Positions 7,922-16,314 of a stretch of 64,000 nucleotides of DNA are shown one piece after another. Location: positions 1 through 64,000 of the forward strand of contig CAVPDE010000026.1 in assembly GCA_963702565.1 (NCBI GenBank). The letters are read 5' to 3'. The DNA is from CAVPDE01 sp963702565. GTDB taxonomy: Bacteria; Desulfobacterota; DSM-4660; Desulfatiglandales; HGW-15. How positions within the stretch are numbered: the first letter of the stretch is position 1; every line of letters starts with the position of its first letter. The position numbers and the translations under genes are program-made. The notes beneath the pieces are model-generated. The model had not been told where the DNA came from and did not search any database. It worked only from the letters and a program-made list of their open reading frames with translations.

Positions 7922-9094
7922 ATGAAAGAAAACAAGGCTCTGAAGCGGCTGAAGCCGGTGGTCAAAGAATCCGAGAGCTCGCCCATGCGAGAGATGATGA
8001 GAATGATGGAGGAGAAAAAAGATCTTCTCAGCCTGTCAGCAGGAGAAGCCAGATTCGACGCGCCGCCGGAGCTCATCGAGCTTGCGGTCAAAGCCATGCA
8101 GGAAGGGAAAAACCTTTACACCTCCACCAACGGGATCCCGCAAATCAGGGAGGCGGTCGCCGCTTTTGCCCGGAAGCAGTTCGGAGGAAAGATAGACCCT
8201 GGGACCAACATCCTCATGACCGTGGGCGGCATGGAGGCGATCTTCCTGGCGGCAAGAATTCTTCTGGAAAAGGGGGACAAGGTGCTGCTGCCCGATCCGG
8301 GATGGGGAGTGATGCGCACGGTGGCGGAAAGGCAAGGGGCTCTGGTCGAGCCTTACGCCCTGGAGGAAAAGGGGGGCTGGGTGATCGATGCCGAAGCTAT
8401 TGTCGATCGAATGGATGAGAAAACAAAACTGGTGGTGGTGAATTCGCCCTCGAATCCGACAGGAGCGACGCTTTCCAAGAAGGGGTTTTCAGTGTTGATG
8501 CAAAAAGCTCAGGAAAAGGACATCTTCGTTCTCTCCGATGAGGTCTATCACAACTACGTGTACGAGGGGGAACACGCCAGCGCCCTGAGCTGCGGGTCTC
8601 TGGACAATCTCATCTTCATCAACAGTTTCTCCAAAACCTTTGCCGTCACCGGGTGGCGGCTGGGGTACGCCATTGCCGATCCTTGGATCATTCGCCAGAT
8701 GGGCATTTTCAAGGAAAGCATTTCCCTGTGTTCTTTTTCTATCGGCCAGTGGGCCATGTCGGGGTTCTTGAACAAGAGTGATGCCTACCTGGACAAGGCC
8801 AGGGAATTCTGCAGGACCAACATGGAAAGGATGGTGGCGAGGCTCAAGGCCATTCCCGGAGTTCGCTGTGAGCCCCCCAAGGGCGGGTTTTACGTGTTCG
8901 CCGATTTCTCGGCTATTGAACCCTCTTCGCAGAAGCTTTTCAAGCGGCTGCTGGATGCCGGAGTGGCGGTTGTGCCGGGAGTTTTCTTCGGGTCAAAGGG
9001 GGAGGGCAGGGCGAGGATGATGTTCGCGTGCCCGGGGGATCACATTGATCAGTGTATGGATCGAATCGAAAAGACGCTAGTCGGTGCCGCCTAG
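7922..9094 (+). CDS. Class I/II pyridoxal-phosphate aminotransferase
   Basis: A 390-residue aspartate-aminotransferase-like enzyme. Landmarks are NSPSNPTGATLSKKG, SDEVYHNYVYEG, the PLP lysine in FINSFSKTFAVTGWRLGY, and the C-terminal arginine region EGRARMMFACPG. It would transfer an amino group between an amino acid and a 2-oxo acid; the substrate is not readable. It is transcribed away from the BMC run, with a ~200-base divergent gap, so it may share a control region with that locus but is not in its operon. GAGAG lies just before the ATG. Confidence 0.9.
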   Translation: MKENKALKRLKPVVKESESSPMREMMRMMEEKKDLLSLSAGEARFDAPPELIELAVKAMQEGKNLYTSTNGIPQIREAVAAFARKQFGGKIDPGTNILMTVGGMEAIFLAARILLEKGDKVLLPDPGWGVMRTVAERQGALVEPYALEEKGGWVIDAEAIVDRMDEKTKLVVVNSPSNPTGATLSKKGFSVLMQKAQEKDIFVLSDEVYHNYVYEGEHASALSCGSLDNLIFINSFSKTFAVTGWRLGYAIADPWIIRQMGIFKESISLCSFSIGQWAMSGFLNKSDAYLDKAREFCRTNMERMVARLKAIPGVRCEPPKGGFYVFADFSAIEPSSQKLFKRLLDAGVAVVPGVFFGSKGEGRARMMFACPGDHIDQCMDRIEKTLVGAA

Positions 9095-9361
9095 GTAAGC
9101 CTCGATCACTTCCTTGTCGTTGGCCACCTCCTCGTAGGTTCCTTCAGCGATCTTCCTGCCATAGTCCAGGGCAATGACCTTGTCCGAGATGTTCCTCACC
9201 ACATTGAGTTTGTGCTCGATCACGATGATCGTGTACCCATACTGGTCGCGAAGACGCTTGATGAATTCCGTGATCTCCTCGGTCTCCTGAGGGTTCATGC
9301 CGGCAGAGGGTTCGTCGAGCATGAGGAGTTTCGCGTTAGAAATGTCAGTTTCTGATATCAA
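9077..9361 (-). pseudogene. Truncated copy of LivG-type ATPase C-terminus
   Basis: Bases 9092-9337 repeat 22847-23092 (the end of the livM-livG fusion gene) with only 4 differences in 246. The fragment encodes the Walker B region onward (LLMLDEPSAGMNPQE...EAYLGGTD) and lacks Walker A and the signature motif. Homology stops abruptly at 9337, and the open frame upstream is unrelated. It overlaps the end of the aminotransferase gene by 18 bases. This is a scrap of a duplicated gene, not a functional ATPase. Confidence 0.85.
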
Positions 9362-9660
9362 GATCTCTTCTTTGTGACTCGGACTATGCGGGATTCGGCG
9401 CTGCGCGTCAAGACAAAGCCGGCCCGCGATGTTGCTGAATTTGTCTTCGGCCAGGATGGATCGTTGTTGGCAGGCTGACTAAGGGTAACATTAACAAATC
9501 GCTTGTGAGATCAGGCAAATAAAAGATCTGGACATCTCCCGCAAAAAGGTTTACCCTCAATCCGTTTTTTGAAAAAATCAGTCTTAGGGTCAACTTTCAA
9601 CCTAACCTCAACCTTGCGGACATGGCCGTGAAACAAGCCATCAAAAGGTTTTGAAAGCGA

Positions 9661-9704
9661 AGCCTCCAGGGGAGCACAGCTCTTTTCCGGAGGCTTTTTC
9701 TTTT
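9661..9704 (+). terminator. Intrinsic terminator-like hairpin upstream of the TRAP operon
   Basis: AGCCTCC (9661-9667) pairs with GGAGGCT (9689-9695), with an inner GAGC/GCTC pairing, and is followed by TTTTCTTTT. It lies 82 bases before the dctP start in a ~420-base stretch (9362-9785) that otherwise holds no gene. It could end incoming transcription or act as a leader attenuator for the TRAP genes; no leader peptide is evident. Confidence 0.6.
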
Positions 9705-9785
9705 GTGGAGTGGATAGAGGATGTGAGTTAGGGTTTGCCGGCACCATCGCCACAGAACATCTCACAAAACAAGGAGGAAGTTGCC

Positions 9786-10838
9786 ATGAGAAGAAAGTTT
9801 TTCGTAGGCCTATTCGCACTTGTGATCGTGGTTGCCCTGATGACACCTGCTTTTGCCCAGGACAAGGTCATCAAGTGGAAGGTGCAGGGATTCGTTCCTG
9901 CCGGGATGCTCTACCATGAGACCCTCCAGCGCACGGCCGACATCGTGAAAGAAGTGACCGGAGGCAGGCTGATATGGGAGGTGTTCCCTGCCGGAGCCCT
10001 GGTCCCCCCCTTTGAAGGGCTCAAGGCCGTGAGCGACGGTGTGTATGAAGCCAATTTCGGCTATACGGGGCAGTGGGTGGGGAAGATCCCCGTGTCCCCG
10101 CTCTTCACCGCTGCCCCGGGCGGCATGAACGCCCTGGACATGCAGATGTGGTTCGAACACGGGGGCGGAAAAGAGCTCTATCAGGAGATGTATGACAAGT
10201 ATAATTACAACGTGAAGGTCTTCATCACGTCGCCCATTGCCATGGAGATCTTCATGTGGTCCAAGAAGCCCCTTCGCAAGCTCGAAGATTTCAAGGGGAT
10301 CAAGTTCCGCATGATGCCCGTCATGGGAGACGTGCTGACCAAGAACGGTCTTTCCGTTGTGTTCATGCCTGCAGGCGAAATCATGCCCAACCTGTCGAGG
10401 GGAGTCATCGATGCCGCAGAATACAGCATTCCCGGCCTCGACAGGACCCTTGGCATCTGGGAGGTCTGCAAATACCTTCATCTTCCGGGGGTTCACCAGC
10501 CTGCATCCCAGTTGGAAGTGATTGTCAACAAAAAGGCATGGGAGACTCTCCCTGCCGATCTGAAGGTGCTGGTGGACGTGGCCATCTGGAAAAGCCGGCT
10601 CCAGAACTGGCTCTGGATGGAGTCCAAGAGTATGGAGGCCATGGATTTCTTCAAAGAGAAAGGCATTGAGATCGTACAGGTGGACCCTGAGACCGTGAAG
10701 ACCTTCATGAAGTGGGCCAATACCTACCTGGACGAAATGGGTGCCAAAGATGAGTTCTATGGCAAGGTGTGGAAGTCGCAGAAGGCCTTTGGCGACAAGT
10801 GGTATCCTTACGCCAGGATGTTCTCGCTACCCCACTGA
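9786..10838 (+). CDS. dctP: TRAP transporter substrate-binding protein DctP
   Basis: A 350-residue periplasmic protein. The start is set by AAGGAGGAAG just before ATG and by a signal peptide (MRRKFFVGLFALVIVVALM..., ending AFAQ). It shows the DctP fold: the conserved arginine block FKGIKFRMMPVMGDVLTKNG, then GEIMPNLSRGVIDAAEYSIP. It binds an organic acid for the permease encoded next. The following genes (BKACE, hydroxyacyl-CoA-type dehydrogenase) suggest a beta-hydroxy or beta-keto carboxylate, which is inference. Confidence 0.92.
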   Translation: MRRKFFVGLFALVIVVALMTPAFAQDKVIKWKVQGFVPAGMLYHETLQRTADIVKEVTGGRLIWEVFPAGALVPPFEGLKAVSDGVYEANFGYTGQWVGKIPVSPLFTAAPGGMNALDMQMWFEHGGGKELYQEMYDKYNYNVKVFITSPIAMEIFMWSKKPLRKLEDFKGIKFRMMPVMGDVLTKNGLSVVFMPAGEIMPNLSRGVIDAAEYSIPGLDRTLGIWEVCKYLHLPGVHQPASQLEVIVNKKAWETLPADLKVLVDVAIWKSRLQNWLWMESKSMEAMDFFKEKGIEIVQVDPETVKTFMKWANTYLDEMGAKDEFYGKVWKSQKAFGDKWYPYARMFSLPH

Positions 10839-10864
10839 GCGGGTGGAGAGAAAAGCCATGTTTT

Positions 10865-10912
10865 CGTGAGGGCTATGGTCCCTGCGGCCTCCGCAGGGAT
10901 GTAGCCCTCACG
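10865..10912 (+). promoter_or_regulatory. Large two-part hairpin between dctP and dctQ
   Basis: CGTGAGGGCTA (10865-10875) pairs with TAGCCCTCACG (10902-10912), and inside it CCCTGCGG (10880-10887) pairs with CCGCAGGG (10891-10898) around a CCT loop. No T-run follows, so it is not a standard terminator. Such hairpins after a binding-protein gene often protect its mRNA 3' end, giving more binding protein than permease. Confidence 0.6.
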
Positions 10913-10946
10913 CGTGGTTTCTTCAGATAGAACCAGGGGGGGCTTC

Positions 10947-11459
10947 ATGGAAAAGGTCTTCCGTGTCATCGACGCGATCAGCGAGTGGACGGGAAAGCTG
11001 GCCAGCTTCCTCATGGCAGGCCTGGTGGCGGCCATCTGCTATGACGTGACCCTGCGTTACGTCTTCAACAGTCCGGCTGCCTGGGGTTTTGATATCACTT
11101 ATATGGTGTATGGTGCCTATTCCATGCTGGGCGTGGCCTACTGCGAAAAGCTGAAGGGCCATGTTCGCATGGACATGATCTATGCTTTTCTGTCGCCCCG
11201 GAAAAAGGCTTGGGTGGACGTGATCTGCTATCTTCTGCTCTTCTTTCCCTTCCTCATCATCCTGACCTACAAGTGTGGAGACCACACCCTGTGGTCCCTT
11301 CAGTCCGGGGAGCGGTCATCAGGGAGCGTCTGGCGTCCGCTCTTGGGGCCGTTCAAGCTGGCCATCACCCTTGGATTCGTCCTGTTCATCTTTCAGGGCC
11401 TGGTGAACTTCCTGCGAGCCCTTCGCGTGGCCCTTAAAGGAGGCGCCCATGAGTCCTGA
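10947..11459 (+). CDS. dctQ: TRAP transporter small permease DctQ
   Basis: A 170-residue membrane protein with four hydrophobic segments, as expected for DctQ. The start is placed at the ATG at 10947, behind AGGGGGGGC; an upstream in-frame GTG at 10914 overlaps the hairpin and is less likely. Internal markers are YDVTLRYVFNSPAAWGFDIT and the C-terminal GFVLFIFQGLVNFLRAL. Its end overlaps the dctM start by 11 bases, so the two are translationally coupled. Confidence 0.88.
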   Translation: MEKVFRVIDAISEWTGKLASFLMAGLVAAICYDVTLRYVFNSPAAWGFDITYMVYGAYSMLGVAYCEKLKGHVRMDMIYAFLSPRKKAWVDVICYLLLFFPFLIILTYKCGDHTLWSLQSGERSSGSVWRPLLGPFKLAITLGFVLFIFQGLVNFLRALRVALKGGAHES

Positions 11460-12768
11460 GCTGACCACTGTCCTGATGCTTCTCAGCCTCTTCATTCTCC
11501 TGGCAGGATTTCCCCTGGCCTTCGGGATCGGCACCATGGGGGTCCTGTTCGGTTACCTGACCGGAGGAAACGCCTTTCTTTACATGATCCCGCAGCGGGT
11601 GATCAACGGCACCCTATCGGAATACATCCTGGCCGCAGTGCCCCTGTTCATATTCATGGGGGCTATGATGGGCTCCTCAGGTGTGGCCGAGCGCTCCTTT
11701 ACGATCCTTCAGCGGTGGATGAGCGGGCTCAAGGGAGGATTGGCTGTCGCCACCATCACCCTGGCCATGATGTTTGCGGCCTGCGTCGGTGTGGTAGGGG
11801 CCTCGGAGACAGCCATCGGACTTCTAGCCATCCCTTCCATGAAAAAGGCCCGCTATGCCAATAGCCTGGCCAGCGGGGTGGTGTGCGCCGGCGGCACCCT
11901 GGGGATACTGATCCCTCCGAGCGTCATGCTCATCCTCTATGCGCCCATGGCCGGGGTCTCTGTGGTGGACATGTACGCAGGGGCGTTCATCCCCGGCATA
12001 CTCCTGGGAATACTCTATATCGTTTATGTCATTATCCGTACCATGATTACACCGTCCATGGGCCCCAGCCTGCCCAAGGAGATGGGCATGAAGTTTTTCT
12101 CCCGTGACTCCCTTGTTCAGGGCGTCAAATACCTGTCTCCTCCTCTGGGCCTGGTGTTCCTGGTGCTGGGATCCCTCTTCTTCGGAGTTGCCTCGCCCAC
12201 TGAGGCGGGGGCTGTCGGTTCCATCGGGGCCATTGCTCTGGGGCTTGGCTACCGAACGATCACTTGGAAATCCTTCAAGGACAACTGCTACCTGACGCTC
12301 CGCATCACGGCCATGATCATTTTCATTGCCATCGCTTCCAACATATTTACAGGGGCCTTTCTCAACGCCGGGTGCGGCCAGGTCATCACAGACCTGCTGA
12401 TGGGTTTCGGCCTGGGCCGCTGGGGGGTATTCGTCGTGCTCTTGATCATCATCCTGATCCTGGGATGCTTCATTGACTGGATCGGAATTCTCATGATCAT
12501 GGTGCCGATTTTCGCCCCTGTCCTTTTCAACCTGAAATTCGATCCCCTGTGGGTTGGCCTGGTGGTCTGCGTCAGCCTACAGATATCGTTCCTGTCACCG
12601 CCCTTCGCCTACTCTATCTTCTACCTGAAGGGGATCGCGCCGGAGATCCCTCTTCCTGATATCTACCGAGGAGTTCTGCCTTTCGTTTTCCTTCAGGTAT
12701 TGGTCACCGTCCTTTGCATCGTGTTCCCCGGGCTTTGCCTCTGGCTGCCGAGGATGTTGTCGCACTGA
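11449..12768 (+). CDS. dctM: TRAP transporter large permease DctM
   Basis: A 439-residue protein with about a dozen membrane segments. Family landmarks include VPLFIFMGAMMGSSGVAERSF, CVGVVGASETAIGLLAIPSM, the GTLGILIPPSVMLILYAP block and FFGVASPTEAGAVGSIGA. It forms the sodium-coupled transport channel together with DctQ. It closes a dctPQM operon and is followed within 78 bases by the BKACE gene, which suggests joint transcription. Confidence 0.93.
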   Translation: MSPELTTVLMLLSLFILLAGFPLAFGIGTMGVLFGYLTGGNAFLYMIPQRVINGTLSEYILAAVPLFIFMGAMMGSSGVAERSFTILQRWMSGLKGGLAVATITLAMMFAACVGVVGASETAIGLLAIPSMKKARYANSLASGVVCAGGTLGILIPPSVMLILYAPMAGVSVVDMYAGAFIPGILLGILYIVYVIIRTMITPSMGPSLPKEMGMKFFSRDSLVQGVKYLSPPLGLVFLVLGSLFFGVASPTEAGAVGSIGAIALGLGYRTITWKSFKDNCYLTLRITAMIIFIAIASNIFTGAFLNAGCGQVITDLLMGFGLGRWGVFVVLLIIILILGCFIDWIGILMIMVPIFAPVLFNLKFDPLWVGLVVCVSLQISFLSPPFAYSIFYLKGIAPEIPLPDIYRGVLPFVFLQVLVTVLCIVFPGLCLWLPRMLSH

Positions 12769-12845
12769 GCATCGGTGCATCCTTAAAGACAAACGGGGCT
12801 GGGCTGATAGAACGTTTCACAACCTGAAATAGGGAGGAGAGAGCA

Positions 12846-13766
12846 ATGCCAAAGGCCATCATCACCGCAGCGATCACCGGAAGCATCCATACCCCGACCA
12901 TGACCCCTCACCTGCCCATCACACCGAAAGAGATTGCAGACGAGGCGGTGAGGGCCTATGAGGCCGGGGCAGCCGTAGCCCATCTCCATGTGAGAGATCC
13001 CCAGACAGGGGCGCCCTCTGTTTCCGCAGATCTCTTCAGGGAGGCGATCACCGACATCAAGTCTCGATGCAACATGGTCCTCTGCCTCAGCACAGGCGGC
13101 GGCCTGGGCATGACCGCGGAGCAGCGCGCCGTTTCCGTGCGAACCTTCAAGCCGGAGCTGGCTTCGCTCAACTTCGGCTCCATCAACTTCGCGCTGTTTC
13201 CGCAGCTTACCCGCTACAAAGAATGGAAGTTCCCCTGGGAGCCCCAGTATATCGGTATGACCGAAGACTTCATCTTCCCCAACACCTTCAAGACCCTCAA
13301 GGAATTCTGTCATTTCTTCAGGGAGAGCCAGACCAAGCCCGAGATCGAGATCTATGATGTGGGAATGATCAACAACGTGGCCTTCATGATTGAGGCCGGT
13401 TATCTCCAGAAGCCGGTCTACCTGCAGTTTGTTCTCGGGATCCTCGGGGCGATCCAGCCTTCCCTGGAAAACGTCATGTTCCTCTATCAGACGGCGCGAG
13501 CCGCCTTGGGGGACTTCCAATGGTCTGTGTGCGCTGCAGGTCGCCATCAAATGAACATGTGCAACATGTCTCTTCTCATGGGCGGGAACGTGCGAGTAGG
13601 TCTTGAAGACAATCTCTATGTGGAAAAAGGCCGCATGGCCAAGAGCAACGCCGAACAGGTGGAGAAGATCGGCAGGATCGCCAGGGAACTCGGGATCGAG
13701 CCTGCCACGCCGGATGAGGCCAGGAAAATCCTCGGGCTGAAGGGGTTGGACAAAGTCCATTTCTAG
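12846..13766 (+). CDS. BKACE-family beta-keto acid cleavage enzyme (DUF849)
   Basis: A 306-residue Zn-dependent BKACE protein (3-keto-5-aminohexanoate cleavage family). The metal-binding HxH is in AAVAHLHVRDPQTGAPS, and the second-half motif GGNVRVGLEDNLY is conserved. The family condenses a beta-keto acid with acetyl-CoA to give acetoacetate and a new acyl-CoA. GGGAGGAGAG precedes the ATG. The next gene encodes a 3-hydroxyacyl-CoA dehydrogenase-type enzyme that could make the beta-keto acid, so the pair may degrade a beta-hydroxy acid brought in by the TRAP system. The exact substrate is unknown. Confidence 0.9.
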   Translation: MPKAIITAAITGSIHTPTMTPHLPITPKEIADEAVRAYEAGAAVAHLHVRDPQTGAPSVSADLFREAITDIKSRCNMVLCLSTGGGLGMTAEQRAVSVRTFKPELASLNFGSINFALFPQLTRYKEWKFPWEPQYIGMTEDFIFPNTFKTLKEFCHFFRESQTKPEIEIYDVGMINNVAFMIEAGYLQKPVYLQFVLGILGAIQPSLENVMFLYQTARAALGDFQWSVCAAGRHQMNMCNMSLLMGGNVRVGLEDNLYVEKGRMAKSNAEQVEKIGRIARELGIEPATPDEARKILGLKGLDKVHF

Positions 13767-13781
13767 AAGAGAGAACAGAGA

Positions 13782-14759
13782 ATGAAGCTCCAAGACATCA
13801 AGACCATATCGGTCATTGGATCGGGCATCATGGGACATGGGATTGCCCAGACCTTTCTCATGGCCGGGTACCCCGTGCTTCTCTATGACCTAAAGGAGTC
13901 GATCCTCGAAACGGCAAAGGCGCGCATCCGGAATAACCTGGGCCTGTTCCATAAGGCGGGGCTGGTAAAGAAACGGGACATCGCAGCCGCCCTTCAGAGG
14001 CTCACGACCACCACGGAGCTGCGTGCTGCCGTGGAGCAGGCTGATTTCATCCTGGAGGCGGCTCCTGAAAACCTGGCCCTGAAGCAGGATCTCTTCCGTC
14101 AGGTGGAATCCTTCTGTCCCGAGCACGCCGTCATCGCCAGCAACACCTCCTCTCTGAGGATGACGGACATTGGCAGGCGCGTCAAAAACAAGGAGCGCCT
14201 CATCATCACCCACTGGTTCAATCCCCCTCACATTGTCCCGGCCGTGGAAGTGGTGAAGGGCAGGAGCACGAGCGAGGCCACGGTTGAGATGACTGTCGGC
14301 CTTCTGACCCGTATCAGAAAGCTCCCTGTAAAGGTCAACCTGGAACTGCCCGGGTTCCTGGTGAATCGGATCCAGATGGCCATGGCCAGGGAGGTGATCG
14401 ACCTCTATGAAAAGGGGGTGGCCGGCGCCGCGGATATCGACAGGGCGATCAAGGGCAGCATCGGATTTCGCCTGGCCAGCATCGGGCCGCTGCTCACCAT
14501 GGACCTGGGGGGTCTGGACGTGTGGCTCAAGGTTTACGAGAATGTGGTTCCCAAGATCCGAAGCTCCACACAGCCGCCCAAGGCCCTGAAGAGCCTGGTG
14601 TCCCAAGGCCATTGCGGGATCAAGACAGGAAAGGGCTTCTACGACTATGCGGTGGATTTCTCCAAAGGACAACTGGATGAAGCGGTTAGGAAACGGGATG
14701 AGGAGTTTCTGGAAAGGCTGAAGTCTCTGTATTGGGGCGGTCCTCAAGACCGCGAATGA
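13782..14759 (+). CDS. 3-hydroxyacyl-CoA dehydrogenase family protein (possibly carnitine dehydrogenase-like)
   Basis: A 325-residue NAD-dependent enzyme. The Rossmann motif is GSGIMGHGIAQTF; the catalytic histidine region is THWFNPPHIVPAVEVVKG; the C-terminal helical domain contains GHCGIKTGKGFYDY. The length matches single-module beta-hydroxy acid dehydrogenases, including L-carnitine dehydrogenase, which is known to pair with BKACE enzymes. It begins 15 bases after the BKACE gene. Acyl-CoA versus free hydroxy acid as substrate cannot be decided from the sequence. Confidence 0.87.
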   Translation: MKLQDIKTISVIGSGIMGHGIAQTFLMAGYPVLLYDLKESILETAKARIRNNLGLFHKAGLVKKRDIAAALQRLTTTTELRAAVEQADFILEAAPENLALKQDLFRQVESFCPEHAVIASNTSSLRMTDIGRRVKNKERLIITHWFNPPHIVPAVEVVKGRSTSEATVEMTVGLLTRIRKLPVKVNLELPGFLVNRIQMAMAREVIDLYEKGVAGAADIDRAIKGSIGFRLASIGPLLTMDLGGLDVWLKVYENVVPKIRSSTQPPKALKSLVSQGHCGIKTGKGFYDYAVDFSKGQLDEAVRKRDEEFLERLKSLYWGGPQDRE

Positions 14760-14804
14760 AACGCAGGGGCCATGGGCCTGCATCCATTCTGGGCGGAGGC
14801 GGCT

Positions 14805-15767
14805 ATGAGCGTATTGGTTACCGGCGGAACCGGGTTTATCGGCGCACAGGTGGTTCGCGATCTTCTGGAAAAGGGGGAAAAGAGGCCGGTCGTATTCGAC
14901 ATCAATCCCTCCATGAAACTGCTCGATGACGTGGCCAGCCAGGTGGAACTGGTGCGCGGGGACCTGGGGAATTTCAGCCATGTCCTGAACGTGGTGAAGA
15001 CCTTCAGGCCCAGGGTGATCTACCACATCGGCGGCATGCTCTCCGTGCCTTCGGATGCGGACCCGGCTGCCTCCTTTCGAGCCAATGCCATGGGTACCTT
15101 TCATGTGCTGGAGGCGGCTAAATTGTTCGATGTGAGCCAGGTGCTCTTTTCCAGCACCATCGCCACCTATGGGCTTGATGTCCGGGAATCCTTCGTGGAC
15201 GATTACACCCTGCAGCGGCCGCAGCTCTTCTACGGGTGCACCAAGGTCTTCTCCGAGCTCTTGGGGCAGTTCTACAAGCGGAAGTACGGTTTGGACTTCC
15301 GCGGCGTCCGTTACCCTTCCATTGTGGGCCCCGGGGTCAAAACGCCCGGCATCGTCCAGTACAACGCCTGGCTGATCGAGGAATGCGGCAAGGGGAACCC
15401 TTACACCATGTATGTGAAACCTGAGACCCGGTGCCCGGTCATGTACTTCAAGGATGCGAGCAGGGCCATCGTGATGCTGGGGGAAGCGCCCCTGGAGAAC
15501 ATCAAGATGGTCAATTACATCGTTGCCGGCCCCACCCCTGCGGCAAGCGCCCAGGAGCTCGTCGACCTGGTTAGGAAAAAGGTTCCCGGCGCAAGAATTG
15601 ATTTCAACGTGGACGGGGAACGGCAGAAGATCATCGACCGGTTCTCAAACCCCCTGGACGACAGCATTGCCAGGAGGGAGTGGGGCTGGAAGTGCGACTA
15701 TGATCAGGAGCGGATCGTGGATGATTTCTTAAAGGAGATCAGGCTATATCCCCAACGCTACGCTTAG
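14805..15767 (+). CDS. NAD-dependent epimerase/dehydratase (extended SDR)
   Basis: A 320-residue extended short-chain dehydrogenase. The start is placed at 14805, where GGAGGCGGCT precedes ATG and the protein begins MSVLVTGGTGFIGAQ, the nucleotide-binding motif; an upstream ATG at 14772 would add 11 residues. The catalytic YxxxK is in YGCTKVFSELL. It resembles UDP-sugar epimerase and L-threonine-dehydrogenase-like proteins. Its stop TAG runs directly into a palindromic repeat, so the last residues may be shaped by that insertion. Confidence 0.82.
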   Translation: MSVLVTGGTGFIGAQVVRDLLEKGEKRPVVFDINPSMKLLDDVASQVELVRGDLGNFSHVLNVVKTFRPRVIYHIGGMLSVPSDADPAASFRANAMGTFHVLEAAKLFDVSQVLFSSTIATYGLDVRESFVDDYTLQRPQLFYGCTKVFSELLGQFYKRKYGLDFRGVRYPSIVGPGVKTPGIVQYNAWLIEECGKGNPYTMYVKPETRCPVMYFKDASRAIVMLGEAPLENIKMVNYIVAGPTPAASAQELVDLVRKKVPGARIDFNVDGERQKIIDRFSNPLDDSIARREWGWKCDYDQERIVDDFLKEIRLYPQRYA

Positions 15768-15892
15768 CAGGTTGCTCAAAAACGCCCATCTACGGCGTTG
15801 CCCTTATCCCTCGTTGTTGCGACGTACTGGACTGTACGACTCACTCCTCGGGATTTCGTGCGCCTTGTATCTGAGCGTTTTTGAGCAACCTG
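15768..15892 (+). repeat. 125-bp palindrome-ended repeat, copy 1
   Basis: The ends CAGGTTGCTCAAAAACG and CGTTTTTGAGCAACCTG are perfect inverted repeats. The interior (ATCTACGGCGTTGCCC..., GACGTAC, CTCACTCCTCGGGATTTCG) is shared with copies at 38171-38296 and, inverted, 39909-40033. It begins right after the epimerase stop codon. It looks like a MITE or structured 3'-end element. Confidence 0.85.
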
Positions 15893-15936
15893 TGACCAGG
15901 TTCTTTTTCAGTACCCTGCTGGAGGCTTGAAAGGAC

Positions 15937-16314
15937 ATGACCGAATACCGATTTTCGAAAGACGAAACACCGGAGCGCAGATCCCCCGAGGGCGTGGGCC
16001 GGTTCGGCCGCCTTCTTTTCGATCCCAAAGTCATTCCGGGCGCCCACTGCAGCGTGGCCATCCTTCGCTACGATGCAGGCGGTATCGGGCCTGCCCATGA
16101 GCACGAGTCGGAGGTGGAAGTCTTCTTCGGCTTGCAGGGGGTCGGGGAGATCGAGTTCCTCGGCAAGGCCCATCGTCTGGAGCCGGGAACGGCGATTTAT
16201 GTGCCGCCCAAGACGCGCCACCTGACACGAAACGTGGGAAAGGGCGAATTGGAGTTCGTCTGCTTCTTCGCTCCTGCCATTGACCTGAGTTTCATCAGGG
16301 GCTGGGCAAAGTAG
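15937..16314 (+). CDS. Cupin-domain protein
   Basis: A 125-residue single cupin. The metal-site motifs are GPAHEHESEVEVFFGLQG (motif 1, with HxHx-E) and PGTAIYVPPKTRHLTRN (motif 2). Small cupins of this type act as sugar or acid isomerases, dioxygenase-like enzymes or ligand sensors. It ends 20 bases inside the end of the opposing LarA-like gene. It follows copy 1 of the palindromic repeat, so it may be on a separate transcript from the TRAP-BKACE genes. Confidence 0.82.
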   Translation: MTEYRFSKDETPERRSPEGVGRFGRLLFDPKVIPGAHCSVAILRYDAGGIGPAHEHESEVEVFFGLQGVGEIEFLGKAHRLEPGTAIYVPPKTRHLTRNVGKGELEFVCFFAPAIDLSFIRGWAK

